A stretch of DNA of 64,000 nt from Blastomussa wellsi (Eukaryota > Cnidaria > Anthozoa > Scleractinia > Plerogyridae): positions 11,431,587-11,495,586 of the forward strand of contig OX393572.1 of the NCBI GenBank assembly GCA_947652115.1. The letters run 5' to 3'. The translations under genes were made by a program, and so were the position numbers. Of the stretch, positions 54,001-63,581 are shown piece by piece; within the stretch, counting starts at the first letter, position 1, and each line of letters begins with the position of its first letter. Below the pieces are notes generated by a model that was not told the DNA's origin, searched no databases, and saw only the letters and a list, made by a program, of their open reading frames with translations.

Positions 54001-56731
54001 CATCTGTTGAAGCACATCGGCAAGGGTAGTAGGTGGTGCAAGGGTAGTAGGTGGTGCATGCTGAGAGATGTTGTCCTCTCCATAAATGGCTGAGGGGATC
54101 CATAGGGGTTGTTGAGTCCCAGCATCACCGGGTTTAGACAATGGGGTGTATTGAGCTGCTCCAAATGACTGACGAATGGACTTCGGAGGGGGTGGCTGTA
54201 GGTCTTGCTTCGGTTTAGATACATTAGGTGTAGGTACATTACGTGTGGAGTGGGTGAAGCGTTGATCTACCTTGGTGACTTTCGTCGCCGCATCAATAGG
54301 TGTATCCTCCTTGGCTTCAGCATTCATCTTTAATTGGGCTAGCTCATCTTTCATTCGGTTCATTTCTTCTTGCATAATCCTGCGTCGCTTCTCTAACTCT
54401 ATTTGTAACTTGATCCTTTGACGTTCTAGGTTCATTCGCTCTTCAAGCTCTTGGCTCTCTAGCTCGAAAGCCTCCATCTCTAGGGCTTGCTGTCGCTTAA
54501 CAGCTTGTACTTTAGCTTCAAGGGCAGCATTATTGTGGTGTAATGTTTGTTCAATAAGAGATTGGTGCAATGATGACTCATCTCGATTGCCATGACTAAT
54601 TTCAGTGCTCATTTCATTGGTTTCTTTATGCTCCTCTTTCTTATCATGATCAGCATCATCATCCTTTTGCTCATCTTGGTGTTCATAATCATTCTCATCA
54701 TCGTTGTGTTCATCAATAATCTCATCATCATTATTTTCATCCTGATGTTCATCTTTCTCTAGCTCATCTAATTCTGCAATCCAAGCACCAACAATATCAC
54801 TGAATTCATCAACTGGTGCCATAGCTTTCCTCCAATATTCATCAGCTTCAGAACGTTGATCATCAGTAGTTAAGTGGTGGACATATTCATTATGGGCTGT
54901 AGTAAACTCTTGTAACAATTGATTGAATTCAGTCATTCTTTCTTTAACTAACACATGATTTGAGTCAATAGCCATCAGTTTATCTATAGTAGTAATGGTT
55001 CTAGTCACAGCAGCCTTTGCAGTCGCACGACGTACCTTGAGATTGGCAATCAAATCGACGGGTCGTTCACTATTATCCATATTTCCTTCTCCAGACATGT
55101 GTACAACAATAAATCAGACGGCAACAATGTGTATATTTTAGCGTTACTCTTCGTAGAAACAAATGGTATCTGGTTTAAAGGTGGAAACTTCGATGAAAAA
55201 GGCAGTTTCCAATCAATAATAATGCAATTCCAAAGGCGTAACACAAATCCAACGTTGACATGATTCCAAACATGAGAAAGGCTTTGATTTCGAACTGTAG
55301 CGTACCTAGGCGCTGAGGTATTAATAAAGTAAACCTTCACTACCCAGTGGTTCGTACTCGCTTCATTCCTATACTGTTCCAAGCTAGAGCATCAACACAA
55401 TAGCGTAGATTTAGCGATCCAGTTTAATGTCAACTTTGATAGCGTCAAATAGCGATTCGAAATCACTGGGCCATGATATTCCAACAAAGAAGAGGAAATT
55501 ACACAGTTAAATCACTATATAGAATGCAAATCACTGTAAAACCTCCGAGCCACGTTTTTCTCCCGTTCTCACGTGCAAATCCGCTGACCGCACGTGAATA
55601 ACAAGTCCGCTGACCGGAAATGAAACATAACGATAACAATGTTCATATTTATGCTAAACAGTTCTTCAGCCACTACAGAATCTAAAGGTCTCTAATCTTT
55701 TTAATCCTGCTCTTCACTAGCGAAGGAGTCTGAGAGACGTCATAATAAGCGGAGTCGCAAGCATTATAATCTAGTAAAAAATCAAATTGACAGATTCTCA
55801 AGCAGAATTCCAATTCTGCTTATTATTCCGTCGCTTATGATCTGATGAAAACTAGCAAACAAAAAGAAGAGAGACTAGCAATGTGATTGGTTCATTCTTC
55901 CATTTCTGCTTGCGACTCCAACAATCTAGTTTTCACCAGATCAAAAGCGATGGAGTCATAGTGGAATTGGAAGGAAATGGAATGTTCTGTTTTGATTCGC
56001 ATTAGGTCATAAGCGTTCTTATGACTCCGCTTACGACTCTGACTCTGTTGCTGGTGAAAGCCAGTCTTTAAGGTATTTTAAGATCAGAACTTTCCATATG
56101 AATAGCAAATATGGATAAAAGAAAATCTTCCATGTGACACGTGCTTAGTTCAGATAGCCAGTACTCCCATTATTTCACTGTTACGTTGACACAGTAAATG
56201 GATAAATAAACGTGCTGTTGTTGTTCTTGTTCATGATGATGATGGGATGATTATAATGGTGACAAGTTACTGTTGCTTTTAATTGTTGCCCTACACATTT
56301 TTCAATTCCAGCTCATGAATTGCATACATAACAAGTCACATGTCCTTGTACCTTAGCTTGAATATAATGACCATTGTATGATGCAGGTCAGCGGCTTAGC
56401 TATACAGTAGTTTGAAGAGGCATTGATTTTCCTTGCAGAGTTCATTCATTTAGTTTCATCAGAGGCAAATGAAATTTGCAATCGTCAGATGAAAAAGACT
56501 ATTCTCCCAGAGCATGTATTTCAAGCCTTACAGGTACCGTAAATATTTATCATTGATCCTGACAATGGCCATCTTCACAACACTTGTTACAGAAGTGCCT
56601 CATTTGATTTTCTGTCAGTAAACAATCAGGTGTGTTACTAAAAGCATGTTTTCTTTTTTTAGGGACTGGGTTTCCATTCTTACATTGAAGAAGTCAAATC
56701 AGTTCTTCAGGAATGCAAAACACAGGCTGCT
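45009..56731 (+). CDS. DR1: Dr1 (NC2-beta) histone-fold transcription repressor, four exons, C-terminus not found
   Basis: Exons 45009-45051, 47835-47921, 56439-56533 and 56663-56731 join in phases 1, 1, 0 and 0. The ATG sits in AAGATGGCGG. The peptide runs MAEAAADDDVTLPRAAVNKM, then IPNVRVSNDARELILNCC, EFIHLVSSEANEICNRQMKK, ILPEHVFQALQ, and GLGFHSYIEEVKSVLQECK. This is the H2B-like histone fold of Dr1, which pairs with DRAP1 (NC2-alpha) and binds TBP on DNA to block assembly of the pre-initiation complex in the nucleus. In animals a basic KRRKxS segment and a Gln-rich C-terminus follow; I could not find them in the remaining 7 kb. The second intron spans about 8.5 kb because of a BEL/Pao insertion. 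Confidence 0.93.
45052..47834. other. First intron of Dr1
   Basis: AT-rich. It contains a pogo/Tigger-like terminal motif at 46447-46475 (CAGTCAAACCTCGATTATCT), suggesting a decayed DNA transposon in the following few hundred bases. A CACA-type (GTGTGTGTGCGTGTGTC) run lies at about 46122-46142. No additional Dr1 exon was seen. Confidence 0.45.
48111..48557. repeat. Foldback element interrupted by the BEL/Pao insertion
   Basis: The left arm starts TAGAGACCTTCAGATTCTAC and includes AGCCTCACCAGAAAACTTC and TTAGCACGGTCATTTTTATT. These pair with AATAAAAATGACCGTGCTAA, TTTTCTGGTGAGGCT and CTCATCGTAGAATC on the right. The last bases of the right arm (AAGGTCTCTA) lie beyond the BEL element, at 55685-55694. 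The foldback was therefore present before the retrotransposon landed in it. Confidence 0.8.
48558..48939 (-). repeat. 3' LTR of the BEL/Pao element
   Basis: 382 bp, TG...CA ends, one mismatch to the LTR at 55296-55677. A paired GCTGACCGCACGTGAATAAC / CCGCTGACCGG stretch is present in both copies. Confidence 0.95.
49045..50814 (-). CDS. BEL/Pao RNase H end and integrase (589 aa frame after the TGA)
   Basis: It continues the same reading frame after the TGA at 50824-50826. It has the rest of RNase H (SCLNPADDVSRGM), the integrase N-terminal zinc-binding region (HHVTDLIILHYHTLTGHTG), a DDE core (GVDYFGPFLV, CSDNGTNFTGA, GGAWERQIRTV) and a DUF5641-type C-terminus (KVGDLVLVKHDN, WPLGLI). Its first Met is only the first in-frame ATG, and separate translation is unlikely. 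Expression would need readthrough of the UGA or supply in trans from another copy. Confidence 0.92.
   Translation of the reverse strand: MIVLWYLQQEDKRYPTYVANRVAAIQEHTNRSQWRYVDSCLNPADDVSRGMTADEVVSSSRWIHGPPFLSKGKTKWPTQPEFKCTMLEDAVELKPTRKVYAAAIVDADPIDLLIQRHSSWYSLKKSVAWILRFKHYIKTKGFKTGKLSVEEMGVAATSVITYVQRKAFGEHTDNSLQKLSPFPSTDGTLRVGGRLDKADLQFQTKHPMILPANHHVTDLIILHYHTLTGHTGIERVLAETRQLFWIVKGRATVRKVLSNIICKKLRAQPVSQFMGDLPKDRVTPNEAPFTRVGVDYFGPFLVKRARSELKRYGCIFTCLATRAIHIEVSHTLETDSFINALQRFIARRGEPIEICSDNGTNFTGAQVELRRALEEWNQIQIDDFLRKRDVQWIFNPPGASHMGGAWERQIRTVRSVLKGLLPLQVLDEEALTTLMCIVEGIVNGRPITRISDDPSDLTPLTPNHLLLLRSGPTLPSGVFVQQDLYRRRWRQVQYMADVFWKRWLTEYLPTLQVRQKWLRPKRNLKVGDLVLVKHDNTARPRWPLGLILTTYPGSDGLVRSVQVKTQSGVYDRPVDKICLLEGEMLQPEG
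50824..55098 (-). CDS. BEL/Pao gag-protease-RT region (1,424 aa, ends at an in-frame TGA)
   Basis: The N-terminal part has a very acidic Asp/Glu/Asn/His-rich stretch (about residues 105-165) and a coiled coil (about 190-265). A DUF1759-type gag segment has KVELMTFDGDPLKYWPFV at about 385. Zinc knuckles follow (CVNCFKPGHLGRDC). The aspartic protease has ALIDPGGTSGY, with DPG where DSG is usual. RT has KCRLVYDCSAKYRG, ALMADIQGMFNQVHV and the catalytic NFYVDDC. RNase H begins near the end (LHHFADASERAYGAVSY), and the frame stops at TGA (50824-50826). The next frame (49045-50814) is in the same phase, so the break is a single nonsense codon, not a frameshift. Confidence 0.93.
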   Translation of the reverse strand: MSGEGNMDNSERPVDLIANLKVRRATAKAAVTRTITTIDKLMAIDSNHVLVKERMTEFNQLLQEFTTAHNEYVHHLTTDDQRSEADEYWRKAMAPVDEFSDIVGAWIAELDELEKDEHQDENNDDEIIDEHNDDENDYEHQDEQKDDDADHDKKEEHKETNEMSTEISHGNRDESSLHQSLIEQTLHHNNAALEAKVQAVKRQQALEMEAFELESQELEERMNLERQRIKLQIELEKRRRIMQEEMNRMKDELAQLKMNAEAKEDTPIDAATKVTKVDQRFTHSTRNVPTPNVSKPKQDLQPPPPKSIRQSFGAAQYTPLSKPGDAGTQQPLWIPSAIYGEDNISQHAPPTTLAPPTTLADVLQQMMNDTRMHQQSLVDSLHRPKVELMTFDGDPLKYWPFVRAFNNAVDSKSDDDGSKLNSLMQYCTGKARSLLECCLVKEPTEGYRLAWKLLKERFGNNDVISQAWIAKILDRPKIKDTEGLQSFADELRTCRETLVTMGYLKELETRRSLCQIVEKLPAYLHSRWLKVNHTIKYQENRAPTLADVIRLVTEAAQQASDPVFGKALSPKDASSRGDVKKSQISTQRNRGSHAIQVESSHTSNLSPPVMESLPVASKTSYSTPKEPCVKCGGLHYLTQCKDFKALRVKDRLSFIQSKKLCVNCFKPGHLGRDCSRPFVCNVDGCGQKHSKFLHLPSKPTQEVTNRKDVAVPPPSNKPNASVGSNFVAGSKEKVALPIVAVRVKGERLNNYMETYALIDPGGTSGYCSEELAQHLGVSRKNFACNLSTIHESNTPVKADFVNLQVSNINGGPQYDMTGVMVRPFLNIGLDNLPASTDLKQWPHLEDIHLHRLDVDKVHLIIGQDTPDLMFPEETRRGRSGEPYACLTALGWVMNGPLGQGRPNTYASSNFAKAKVGPDIENRLEKFWKLEGDDCSDRLGLSSSDRKALLVWNESVKLLNQHYTMDIPFKERPPDLPDNHPMAERRLHLLGRRLQRDPGLSEKYTASVHKLLEKGYAEPVTDDLKGREGYTWYLPHHPVLHPRKPDKCRLVYDCSAKYRGVSLNDKVHQGPDLTNGLVSVLLRFRQEHIALMADIQGMFNQVHVSDDDRDALRFLWWKDDDPTKTPLTYRMTTHLFGGVWSPSCANFALRKCAQDNAANFHPRTISTIDKNFYVDDCLKSVASTEEAVNLVKELRELLSRGGFNLTKWISNSREVLRTVPDVEWSKEVKTLDLDQGMLPAERTLGILWQVASDTYGFDVHPEERPLTRRGLLSTVSSVYDPFGFVSPFILKAKILFQELCRAKSSWDDAMPAELVEQWRRWLQDLPLIQNFAIPRCLKPKDVETVSAELHHFADASERAYGAVSYLRMVDDDGNSHCSFLMSKSRLAPIKPTTIPRLELAAAVEAVKLDKLLQRELEIPLQESVY
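55296..55677 (-). repeat. 5' LTR of the BEL/Pao element
   Basis: The partner of 48558-48939. The gag start codon lies about 200 nt downstream of it on the minus strand. Confidence 0.95.
55714..56062. repeat. Foldback element in Dr1 intron 2
   Basis: The left arm (CACTAGCGAAGGAGTCTGAG and TAATAAGCGGAGTCG) pairs with the right arm (CGACTCTGACTCTGTTGCTG and ATGACTCCGCTTACG). An inner pair TCTGATGAAAACTAG/CTAGTTTTCACCAGA closes the middle. Non-coding. Confidence 0.75.
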
Positions 56732-59481
56732 GTAAGTACAATGAGCAGGGCTATAGTCATAGAGGGCATGTGTCTTATTTCCAAATCCCAAAATAGCTGT
56801 ATCTATAGATCAAAGAACTTCTGGGTTCCAGTCTCAATCCAGGTCACTGAGTTTTTTCTTGGACAAAATACTAAAAAAGCCACAGCAGTACTTTTCTCCA
56901 TCTAGGTATAAAATGGGAATACCGGCAGTTGAAGTGCTGGGTCCGGTTGCATAAAACGCCTTTAACACTTATGGGTATACATGTACACAAGTTTACTTGT
57001 AACTTGTATTAAGGGAGTTGCATTAAATCCTTAAAGAACACACGTAAATGCCTTCTGGTTGCACTAACAGTTTTCATAAGTGTCGTTTATGCAATAGAAA
57101 ATGCAGGTGTTGAATATAACTTTATGTAAAACATTGCACGTATATGTAAGTACATGTAGAGTATGGAGGTCCCATAAGCTTGTCACTCAATCTTCCTCTG
57201 AATGTGTTTGCATGAATTAGCATGTACATGTCTAGAAGATATTTCACAGGAAATTGGCCAGGGGGTAAGGTAGTCACATTTTGCAGTACGAAAAGAGGGC
57301 TATTAAGGACGATCCACTAATTAAAACACCAGATGAGCAGTATGACTAACATACGGAACACACAGACATACTAGTATACATGAACAAGTAAATAAAATAA
57401 TTCATGGCAGTAACGTACGGATACATGCAAGTTTATAATCAACAATGTCACCCAGGTTAATGTATAACATGCTGCTCAATTTAAAAAAAAAAAGAACAGT
57501 GCACAAGGTTTTAGTTCCAGGAAAGTTAAATGCAACAAGAAAAGCTCATGCCGATTTTCCCGTGTATGGATGGCATGGTGGTTGTTACAGGGGAAAGGAA
57601 TAGGTTTTTTTTTGCACCAGAAGTGGGGCATCATGCGTCATCCCATGTCAAAATAAACATCGGCAAAATTCAGGAATTCAGACACAACCTTATCGTAAGA
57701 TTGGAGTTACACTGTAATTATTAAGCATCCAAGGTAAACTGCAGTACTCAATTTGTCTTCAGCAGAGCTTTCTATAAAGAGCTTCTAAACTCAATAATTA
57801 TGCACAGTGGTGAATTCAAGCAAGCAAGATTTTGCAACTATTAAATTAAGCAATTTTCTGAAAATTGACGATTTAGGATAAACCAGGCAATAAATGAACA
57901 TACTGACATGGAGGGGGTGAATATGTTCGCGGATCAATGGATTTACAGTGTGCATGTACAGTACCGCTTGAAGATAAGCGAACCACCCAACGCGTTCTCA
58001 ACGCAAAGGAAACGCGTTTGTGTTTTTAACTTAATGTGTTTGCATTTGCATTCCCACACAAACACAAACGCGTTGGTGTAGCTCATTTTTGTAGATCACA
58101 CTTTAGAAGCATTTTTGCATAACAAGAGGTCCAAACAAAGCCGATTTTTTGCTAACAATTTCCTTTGCATTTCTGTGGCTTTTTTTTATTCTCGTAAGCA
58201 AGCATTATCCCAGGGTCTATTCCTTATTAAAAATAGAATGCACGCTAAAAAGTAGAGCAAACTTTTTTAGATCGAACAATCTGGCCAGCGAAATTTGTGA
58301 AAAACTTCGAAGATACAATTTTTATCGATTGATCTTGTGTTTACGTGCCGTGTCATGTCTCGAAATTTGTCAAACATCGCGGTGTTGACAGTAAAATTCT
58401 AGCCGTAATTTGACTGGCGAAATTTTGCGAACAACTTCGAAATACTCAGAGCATTTCTTCTGTTCATTCATAATTCTGTCTGGGAAGTCTCTGAAAACAG
58501 CGAGTGCGATAGTTCACGGCAAAACAGGCCAAACAAGCTCGCGTGCCAAGACATTTGCTCAACTCTTATTTCATTTGATCAAAGAATGAACACTTGCTTG
58601 GCAAGTCTGTGAAAGCCCGTGAATATGAATAATTTTTTTTGCATTGCTTTTGGTTACCGGCGATTGTTTCACGGGACTGTTGCAACGGGTAATCGAATGA
58701 TTGCAAAACATTATTAGAGTGCTATTTCGCTTGAAAACTGGCTGCAAATATTTTTGTTCGAAAGATGCTGCTTGTTGCCCAGACATTCATTAATAAATAT
58801 TGTGCGTGTTTTCTTGTGCGAATGTCAAAGCGAATAATTCAACAGGAGCCATGAAGCCAGCTGGCCCTGAAAAGCCCCAATTGGGAGCGGTCAATTAAGT
58901 AATTATTTTATTTTTTTTAATAAATTCTCTGGCCCAATTTCAACACTGGCTCAAAACATATTCCTGTGTACAGTATGGTGAGTAACTTGCAATTAGATTT
59001 ATATCCGCACCTTCCAGGACCCCTGAGAAACTGTAATATTTAAAAATGCTTAGTGTTGCAATTTTTGAAAATGTTGCGAAGCATGCCTCCTATGTTTGCA
59101 TGCAGCTCATGAGCAATGTACAGAAAACATTATTGTTCCAGTAGGCATTTAAGTTGCCAATGGACCAGTGTTATATAGATATGAAATTGAATCTGTTGCA
59201 TGAATAGATCCAGAGATACATGCTGCTAAAGTTGACCTAAATTCACAACTTTTGTCATGCAATTGGTGGTATTTTGGGGGGGGGGGGGGGGGGGGGTGGT
59301 CTGTTCTTGAAAACAATAGAGTCAGTTAACAAAAAGTGTTACCATGGTTACTAGATTAGCAAGGCCACTTTGCGGCAATAATTTGATTGGGCAACCCCCT
59401 TCTGACATCTGCCTGGTTTTCTCAGGCAAAAGCTCTTAAGTGGCCTGCATAACTGAGCATACTTGTAAAAGGTAAGTCTGC
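56732..59481. other. Dr1 intron or downstream sequence
   Basis: No Dr1 C-terminal exon was recognised. A region at about 57965-58085 has CAACGCGTT / AACGCGTTTGTGTTT inverted units. A run of about 22 G lies at 59276-59297. The ORFs here (for example 57530-57724) lack any domain signal. Confidence 0.4.
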
Positions 59482-59764
59482 TGTCGGGCCTAGTGGCCCA
59501 TCAGGCCGGAGCTTATCCCCGGTTTCTGTAGCATGAAGCGACAGAGAGTATTTCTACTCCCCCCTGGATGGGATGCTAGTCCATCGCAGGGTTACCCCCC
59601 AGCAGTAAATTCGCCGGTACCCATTTGTACACCTGGGTGAAGAGAGGCACTGTGAGAGTAAAGTGTCTTGCCCAAGAACACAACGCAGTGCCCCGGCCAG
59701 GACTCGAACCCGGACCATCCGATCCAGAGTCCAGCGCACTAACCATTAGGCCACTGCGCCTCCC
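59482..59764 (-). mobile_element. tRNA-derived SINE (best-preserved copy)
   Basis: The minus-strand head GGCGCAGTGGCCTAATGGTT (box A) and GGTTCGAGTCC (box B) show tRNA ancestry and an internal polymerase III promoter. The body runs GGGGCACTGCGTTGTGTTCT, GGGCAAGACACTTTACTC, GTACAAATGGGTACCGGCG and GGTAACCCTGCGATGGACT, to a GGGGGGAGTAG tract and CCTGATGGGCCACTAG. It shares this body with 38360-38640 and 12246-12590. Confidence 0.9.
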
Positions 59765-60038
59765 ACTTACTTGTAGTCACGTGGAAACCACAGAGCTTTG
59801 CAAGTCTGACCTAATTATCTTCTTCATTTATGGTAGAACACAGACTTAACCATGAGATAAATTTTATTAAATGAAATTGATTATATCAATACAGTACATA
59901 CATGAGGCATGGAGGGGTACTAGTAGCAAGGATTTAATGAATTGCACTTTGAAAATATACAGCATTATTATATGGCAAGGAAAATCCGAGCATTCTGTTG
60001 TTTTTGTACAGACCTCGCTGTGCTCCCTCTGTACTGCC

Positions 60039-60302
60039 AATTTGTAGCCTCAACTTTGGTAAACATTGTGCTTATTTTCCGTCTAGTCACTTGTGGTTCT
60101 AATTATACCTATCCATTGTCTCGAATCTCTGTGCAATTGTAAATTTCAATGCCCTTTTAATTCATGTAATGATATATGAATTCATGACGCATTGAAATGT
60201 ACAGTTGCATGGAGATTCAAGACAATGGATAGGTATAATTAGAACCACAAGCAACTAGCTGGAAAATAAGCACAATGGTTGCCAAAGTTGAGGCAACAAA
60301 TT
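60039..60302. repeat. Foldback element (264 bp, arms about 110 bp)
   Basis: AATTTGTAGCCTCAACTTTGG at the left pairs with CCAAAGTTGAGGCAACAAATT at the right. TGGTTCTAATTATACCTATC pairs with GATAGGTATAATTAGAACCA. The centre is an AT-rich, near-palindromic ATTCATGTAATGATATATGA. Non-coding. Confidence 0.85.
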
Positions 60303-61576
60303 GACAACCTTAGAATGTTTCAATGAAATTGAAACTCGGGGATTATGTTAAATATTGGTTAATCTCAAAAAAATTTATCTACCGCTTTTTAAATAACGAC
60401 CATTTTAATAAATGTAGGGTCAATTTTGACAAGAATGCAAAATAACACTCCACTCCAGTTCATATTCAAGCCAGTGTTTTCAGAAATCAAATAAAACGAT
60501 TTTTCTAAGATTTTCACCAAATGTAATTGGATGCTATTCAGTGTATTCCAGACCAAAGTCATCTTACATCAGGCCTAATGAACAAACTTTTTAATAACAT
60601 TTAGGAACTATTACGATTTTGTTGTATTTTAACACCTTTAAACTTCACCATAAATTTTCTCAAAATCGCTCTTATAGATTTTTTTCAAATTTGGCAGACC
60701 TCGAGAAAAATATGTCAGGTTAAAGATCCAGGAAGGGTTTTCCAAAATTTTCCCTTGATGACAGGTTATTCGGTCTCGAGTAAAGTGGGGCATGACATCA
60801 CTACGTTGCTATGGTAACTCCGATCACGATAAAATTAACTTCATCTGAAACTTTGATCTTTCTCTAGTGCACCTGGAGCAGTCGATTTTCTGTCGGACAC
60901 TCTGTGGTGGTACACTAGCTAGTCAAAGTTGAAAGATATCGTCACTCAAAAATCTGATCGAGCCACCTTAACCCTTGTTAAGGTGTCAGTGTACCCCAAA
61001 TGACAACCCCGCGTTGTTGCTGCTTCACGGTCACACGTTCCGTAAAACCCACAGTAAAGTATATACTTTCTGAAAGCTTGGTAATTGCAGATTCCGAAAA
61101 TTGCTTGATATAAGGCAAGAAATTAAACCCTTTGCGAAAATAGCAGTCATTTTCCAAAAAATATGTAGTTTCACAAAATAATTGAGTTTGTTTCCAGTCA
61201 GAATTTAACGGGAGATTGCTAGCGTCATACATTTTCTTCACACGTTGATCTAAAAAATTGTGTCGGGAATTTACATTACTTGTCTTACTCTGTCTAATTC
61301 CCTGACACAGTTTTTTGCCACATTATCGGGCAACAAGGATGAAAACGCGCTGTAAACGAACTGGAAACGTGTGCCTCATTTGTTGAAATTTTAGTTAAGA
61401 GAAATAAAGAGAAAAATGTACTTAGGATGTTTTTCCGGTGTAGGGTGATTAGATCTCAAAACGTGTGAAAAGAAATTACCTGTTGATCGATAAAGTGTGG
61501 GCTCTTCTTGCTTAGACAATAGAGCTCGCATTTACAAATCGTCCCACAAAATGGTCTCAAATGCTATTTCTGGCAG

Positions 61577-61759
61577 GAAATACCAACAAAGCTATCTTTT
61601 TTGCCGCTACACTCGCTGTTTTGGACACACTGGATGCAATAACTGTACGATGAAGAAGGCCAAAATTAAGGGATCTAAAAAGCTCAATGGAGGAAGCAAC
61701 GGGAATTTGAACGGCAAATCTGAAAAAGAAACCATGCTTTTGGAAATGAGAGTATCAGT
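61577..61759 (+). other. Unassigned exon-like ORF segment
   Basis: A frame between a good acceptor (TTTCTGGCAG) and a possible donor (CAGT|GTAAGA) encodes a Cys-containing start (CRYTRCFGHTGCNNC) and a Lys/Gly/Asn-rich stretch (KKLNGGSNGNLNGKSEKE). It does not fit the Dr1 frame. It may be an exon of an unknown gene or chance. Confidence 0.22.
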
Positions 61760-62225
61760 GTAAGACCGCCTTTTACACCTACTATTAGTAGTTGTACTGT
61801 ATATATCAGTTGGCTATTCAGAATGTTGGCCAACTGCATGCGTAACCTCGGGTGGACAATCGGCCCTATATCTGCAAAGCACCACAAAGTATATTGTAGC
61901 AGTTTTTCACTCCGTAAAGGCGGCAAGGCTCGGTGTATTCTGAATCTTCCACAAATGAGGGCAAATGAAGAACTACAGTGAATCTTCTGTAATGACATGG
62001 CGCCGTAAAATACTGGGATATATTTTGTGAGAACTGGGAGCCTCGAAGACGAACTGCGCTTAAATGGAGCGGCTGCGACTCAAAACTGTTTAGAAAACAC
62101 AACAGCGCGTATTTGGGAATATAGGACAAATGTAAATGGAACTGTTAGCAGTCGAATGGTTTTTCCGTGAGTATGAGTAAAAGGTTTTGAAGTACATACA
62201 TGTAATTCACCGCTTTGGCTTCTTT

Positions 62226-62420
62226 ACGTCTCTTGCAGACCCTTGTTACGCTTTCCTTTAAGGTTCAAACGACTGTCACTGAAACCGGGAACTGCTTCGT
62301 CTTGTTCTTCATTGAGACTGTCCTTTTCTAGCAATTTATCTTGCTCAAAGTATGAGCCTTTATCACTAGCGGCAAGCACTTTGGCCCATTCCTTATGAAA
62401 TGTGACCCTCCACGGGAAAA
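62226..62420 (-). other. Unassigned minus-strand ORF segment
   Basis: The C-terminal part of a 100-codon frame is charged and compositionally gene-like (WAKVLAASDKGSYFEQDK, SLNEEQDEAVPGFSDS), ending KGLQET and TAA. No family was recognised and no clear upstream acceptor was found. Confidence 0.2.
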
Positions 62421-62439
62421 CAGGTACAAAGGTGATAGC

Positions 62440-62635
62440 ACGCTCACAACACGCTAGCACAACACGCTTAGCGTGTCTAATGTCATGGATATGCGCATAT
62501 TTAATCACTACAACAATGCAGGACACACTAGCTTTGTTTCGGGATTTTTAGCACGCTAAATCTTTTGTTGCAATTAGTGTACTCGAGGTCACGCTTAGCG
62601 GGCAATTTAGCACGCTAAACACTCAAGAACACGCT
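62440..62635. repeat. Cluster of CACGCTA motifs
   Basis: At least seven CACGCTA or TAGCGTG units, some forming CACGCTTAGCGTG palindromes, lie within 200 bp just before an ATGGCGG ORF (62642). They may be a small repeat element or a clustered protein-binding site. Confidence 0.5.
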
Positions 62636-62641
62636 AGAATT

Positions 62642-62893
62642 ATGGCGGAAACCACACATTCATTACAGATTTCGTTATCCAGAAATAATTATATGAGAAA
62701 CTTTCGCAAACGAAGAAGTAAACGCTTCAGTTATTCGAGTTTAATAAATGTACGATCTACCGTTTCCGAACCGAAAATACCGCTAGTGCTACAAATACTT
62801 GAAGATCAAATCAACTATGAAATTGAGCGTAAAAATATTCCTTTCACTTACTTAAGATTTTATCGTAAGATACATTGTGTTGCCATGATTTAA
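62642..62893 (+). CDS. Hypothetical short ORF (83 aa)
   Basis: It starts ATGGCGGAAACC, a start context also seen at the Dr1 ATG, and encodes a basic peptide (NNYMRNFRKRRSKRFSYSS) followed by PLVLQILEDQINYEIERK. No domain was recognised. It could be a first exon or a chance ORF. Confidence 0.25.
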   Translation: MAETTHSLQISLSRNNYMRNFRKRRSKRFSYSSLINVRSTVSEPKIPLVLQILEDQINYEIERKNIPFTYLRFYRKIHCVAMI

Positions 62894-63581
62894 ATGTCCA
62901 TTGAGTTACGACTTCGAGTACAACATTCTCAGAATAAATTTCCTCCCAAGCCTGCTTTACCCAACGGAGTACCAGTTTTCTCGATGAACTGTGGACAGCA
63001 CACCTCCTTTGCCTTTAGCTGAAGAATTCCTGTGAACTTTCGATCGATCGATCAATTGTTTTGAAAACATCGGAAACTGGCCAATCAGAAGAGGCCGTTC
63101 CCACAGCCTAGTAAACATTGCAACACGATGTGACAGAAATCGGCTGGCAGCATTGTTGTAATTGCGGTTCAAAACAGAAAACTTACCCTCACTTCTCTGC
63201 TCCAAAGACCACTTCAGAAGTGTTTCATCCAATTCAGAATACTTTGGCGAATAAACAGCCCATTGCGTTTCATTTTTTGGTTACATTTTTAGTTCACCAT
63301 TGAAGAGGTTCACTTGATCTTTTTGCCAGCGACGAACCATGGATTCACCGATCCCGTTTTCACTCCAGCCGTAACTACTTTTAATTTGAAAGCTAAGAAG
63401 GACGGGCTTCGCTGAGAAAAACAGAACAAAGCTAAAGACTGAAAAAGAGAGAGAGAATTCCAAGGAGCCGAAGTCGCATCTTTTGTTCAAAACACACAGT
63501 TAGAAGTTTTCTTGGATGTACATTTATTCTTGAGAAATGAAATTCGTGGCAAAAAGGATCGATGCATATAGATTACTTCAT

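Larger units (their letters stand above)
48558..55677 (-). mobile_element. BEL/Pao LTR retrotransposon
   Basis: The element is 7,120 bp with 382-bp LTRs (TGTAGCG...CACTACA) and a perfect 5-bp target duplication GAATC (48553-48557 and 55678-55682). I found one difference between the LTRs (G versus A in CACGTGC[G/A]AATCC), so the insertion is recent. A G-rich tract (48940-48951) next to the 3' LTR fits the polypurine tract. No TGG-type primer-binding site was evident next to the 5' LTR. It lies antisense in Dr1 intron 2. Its coding region is one frame interrupted by a single in-frame TGA. Confidence 0.95.
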
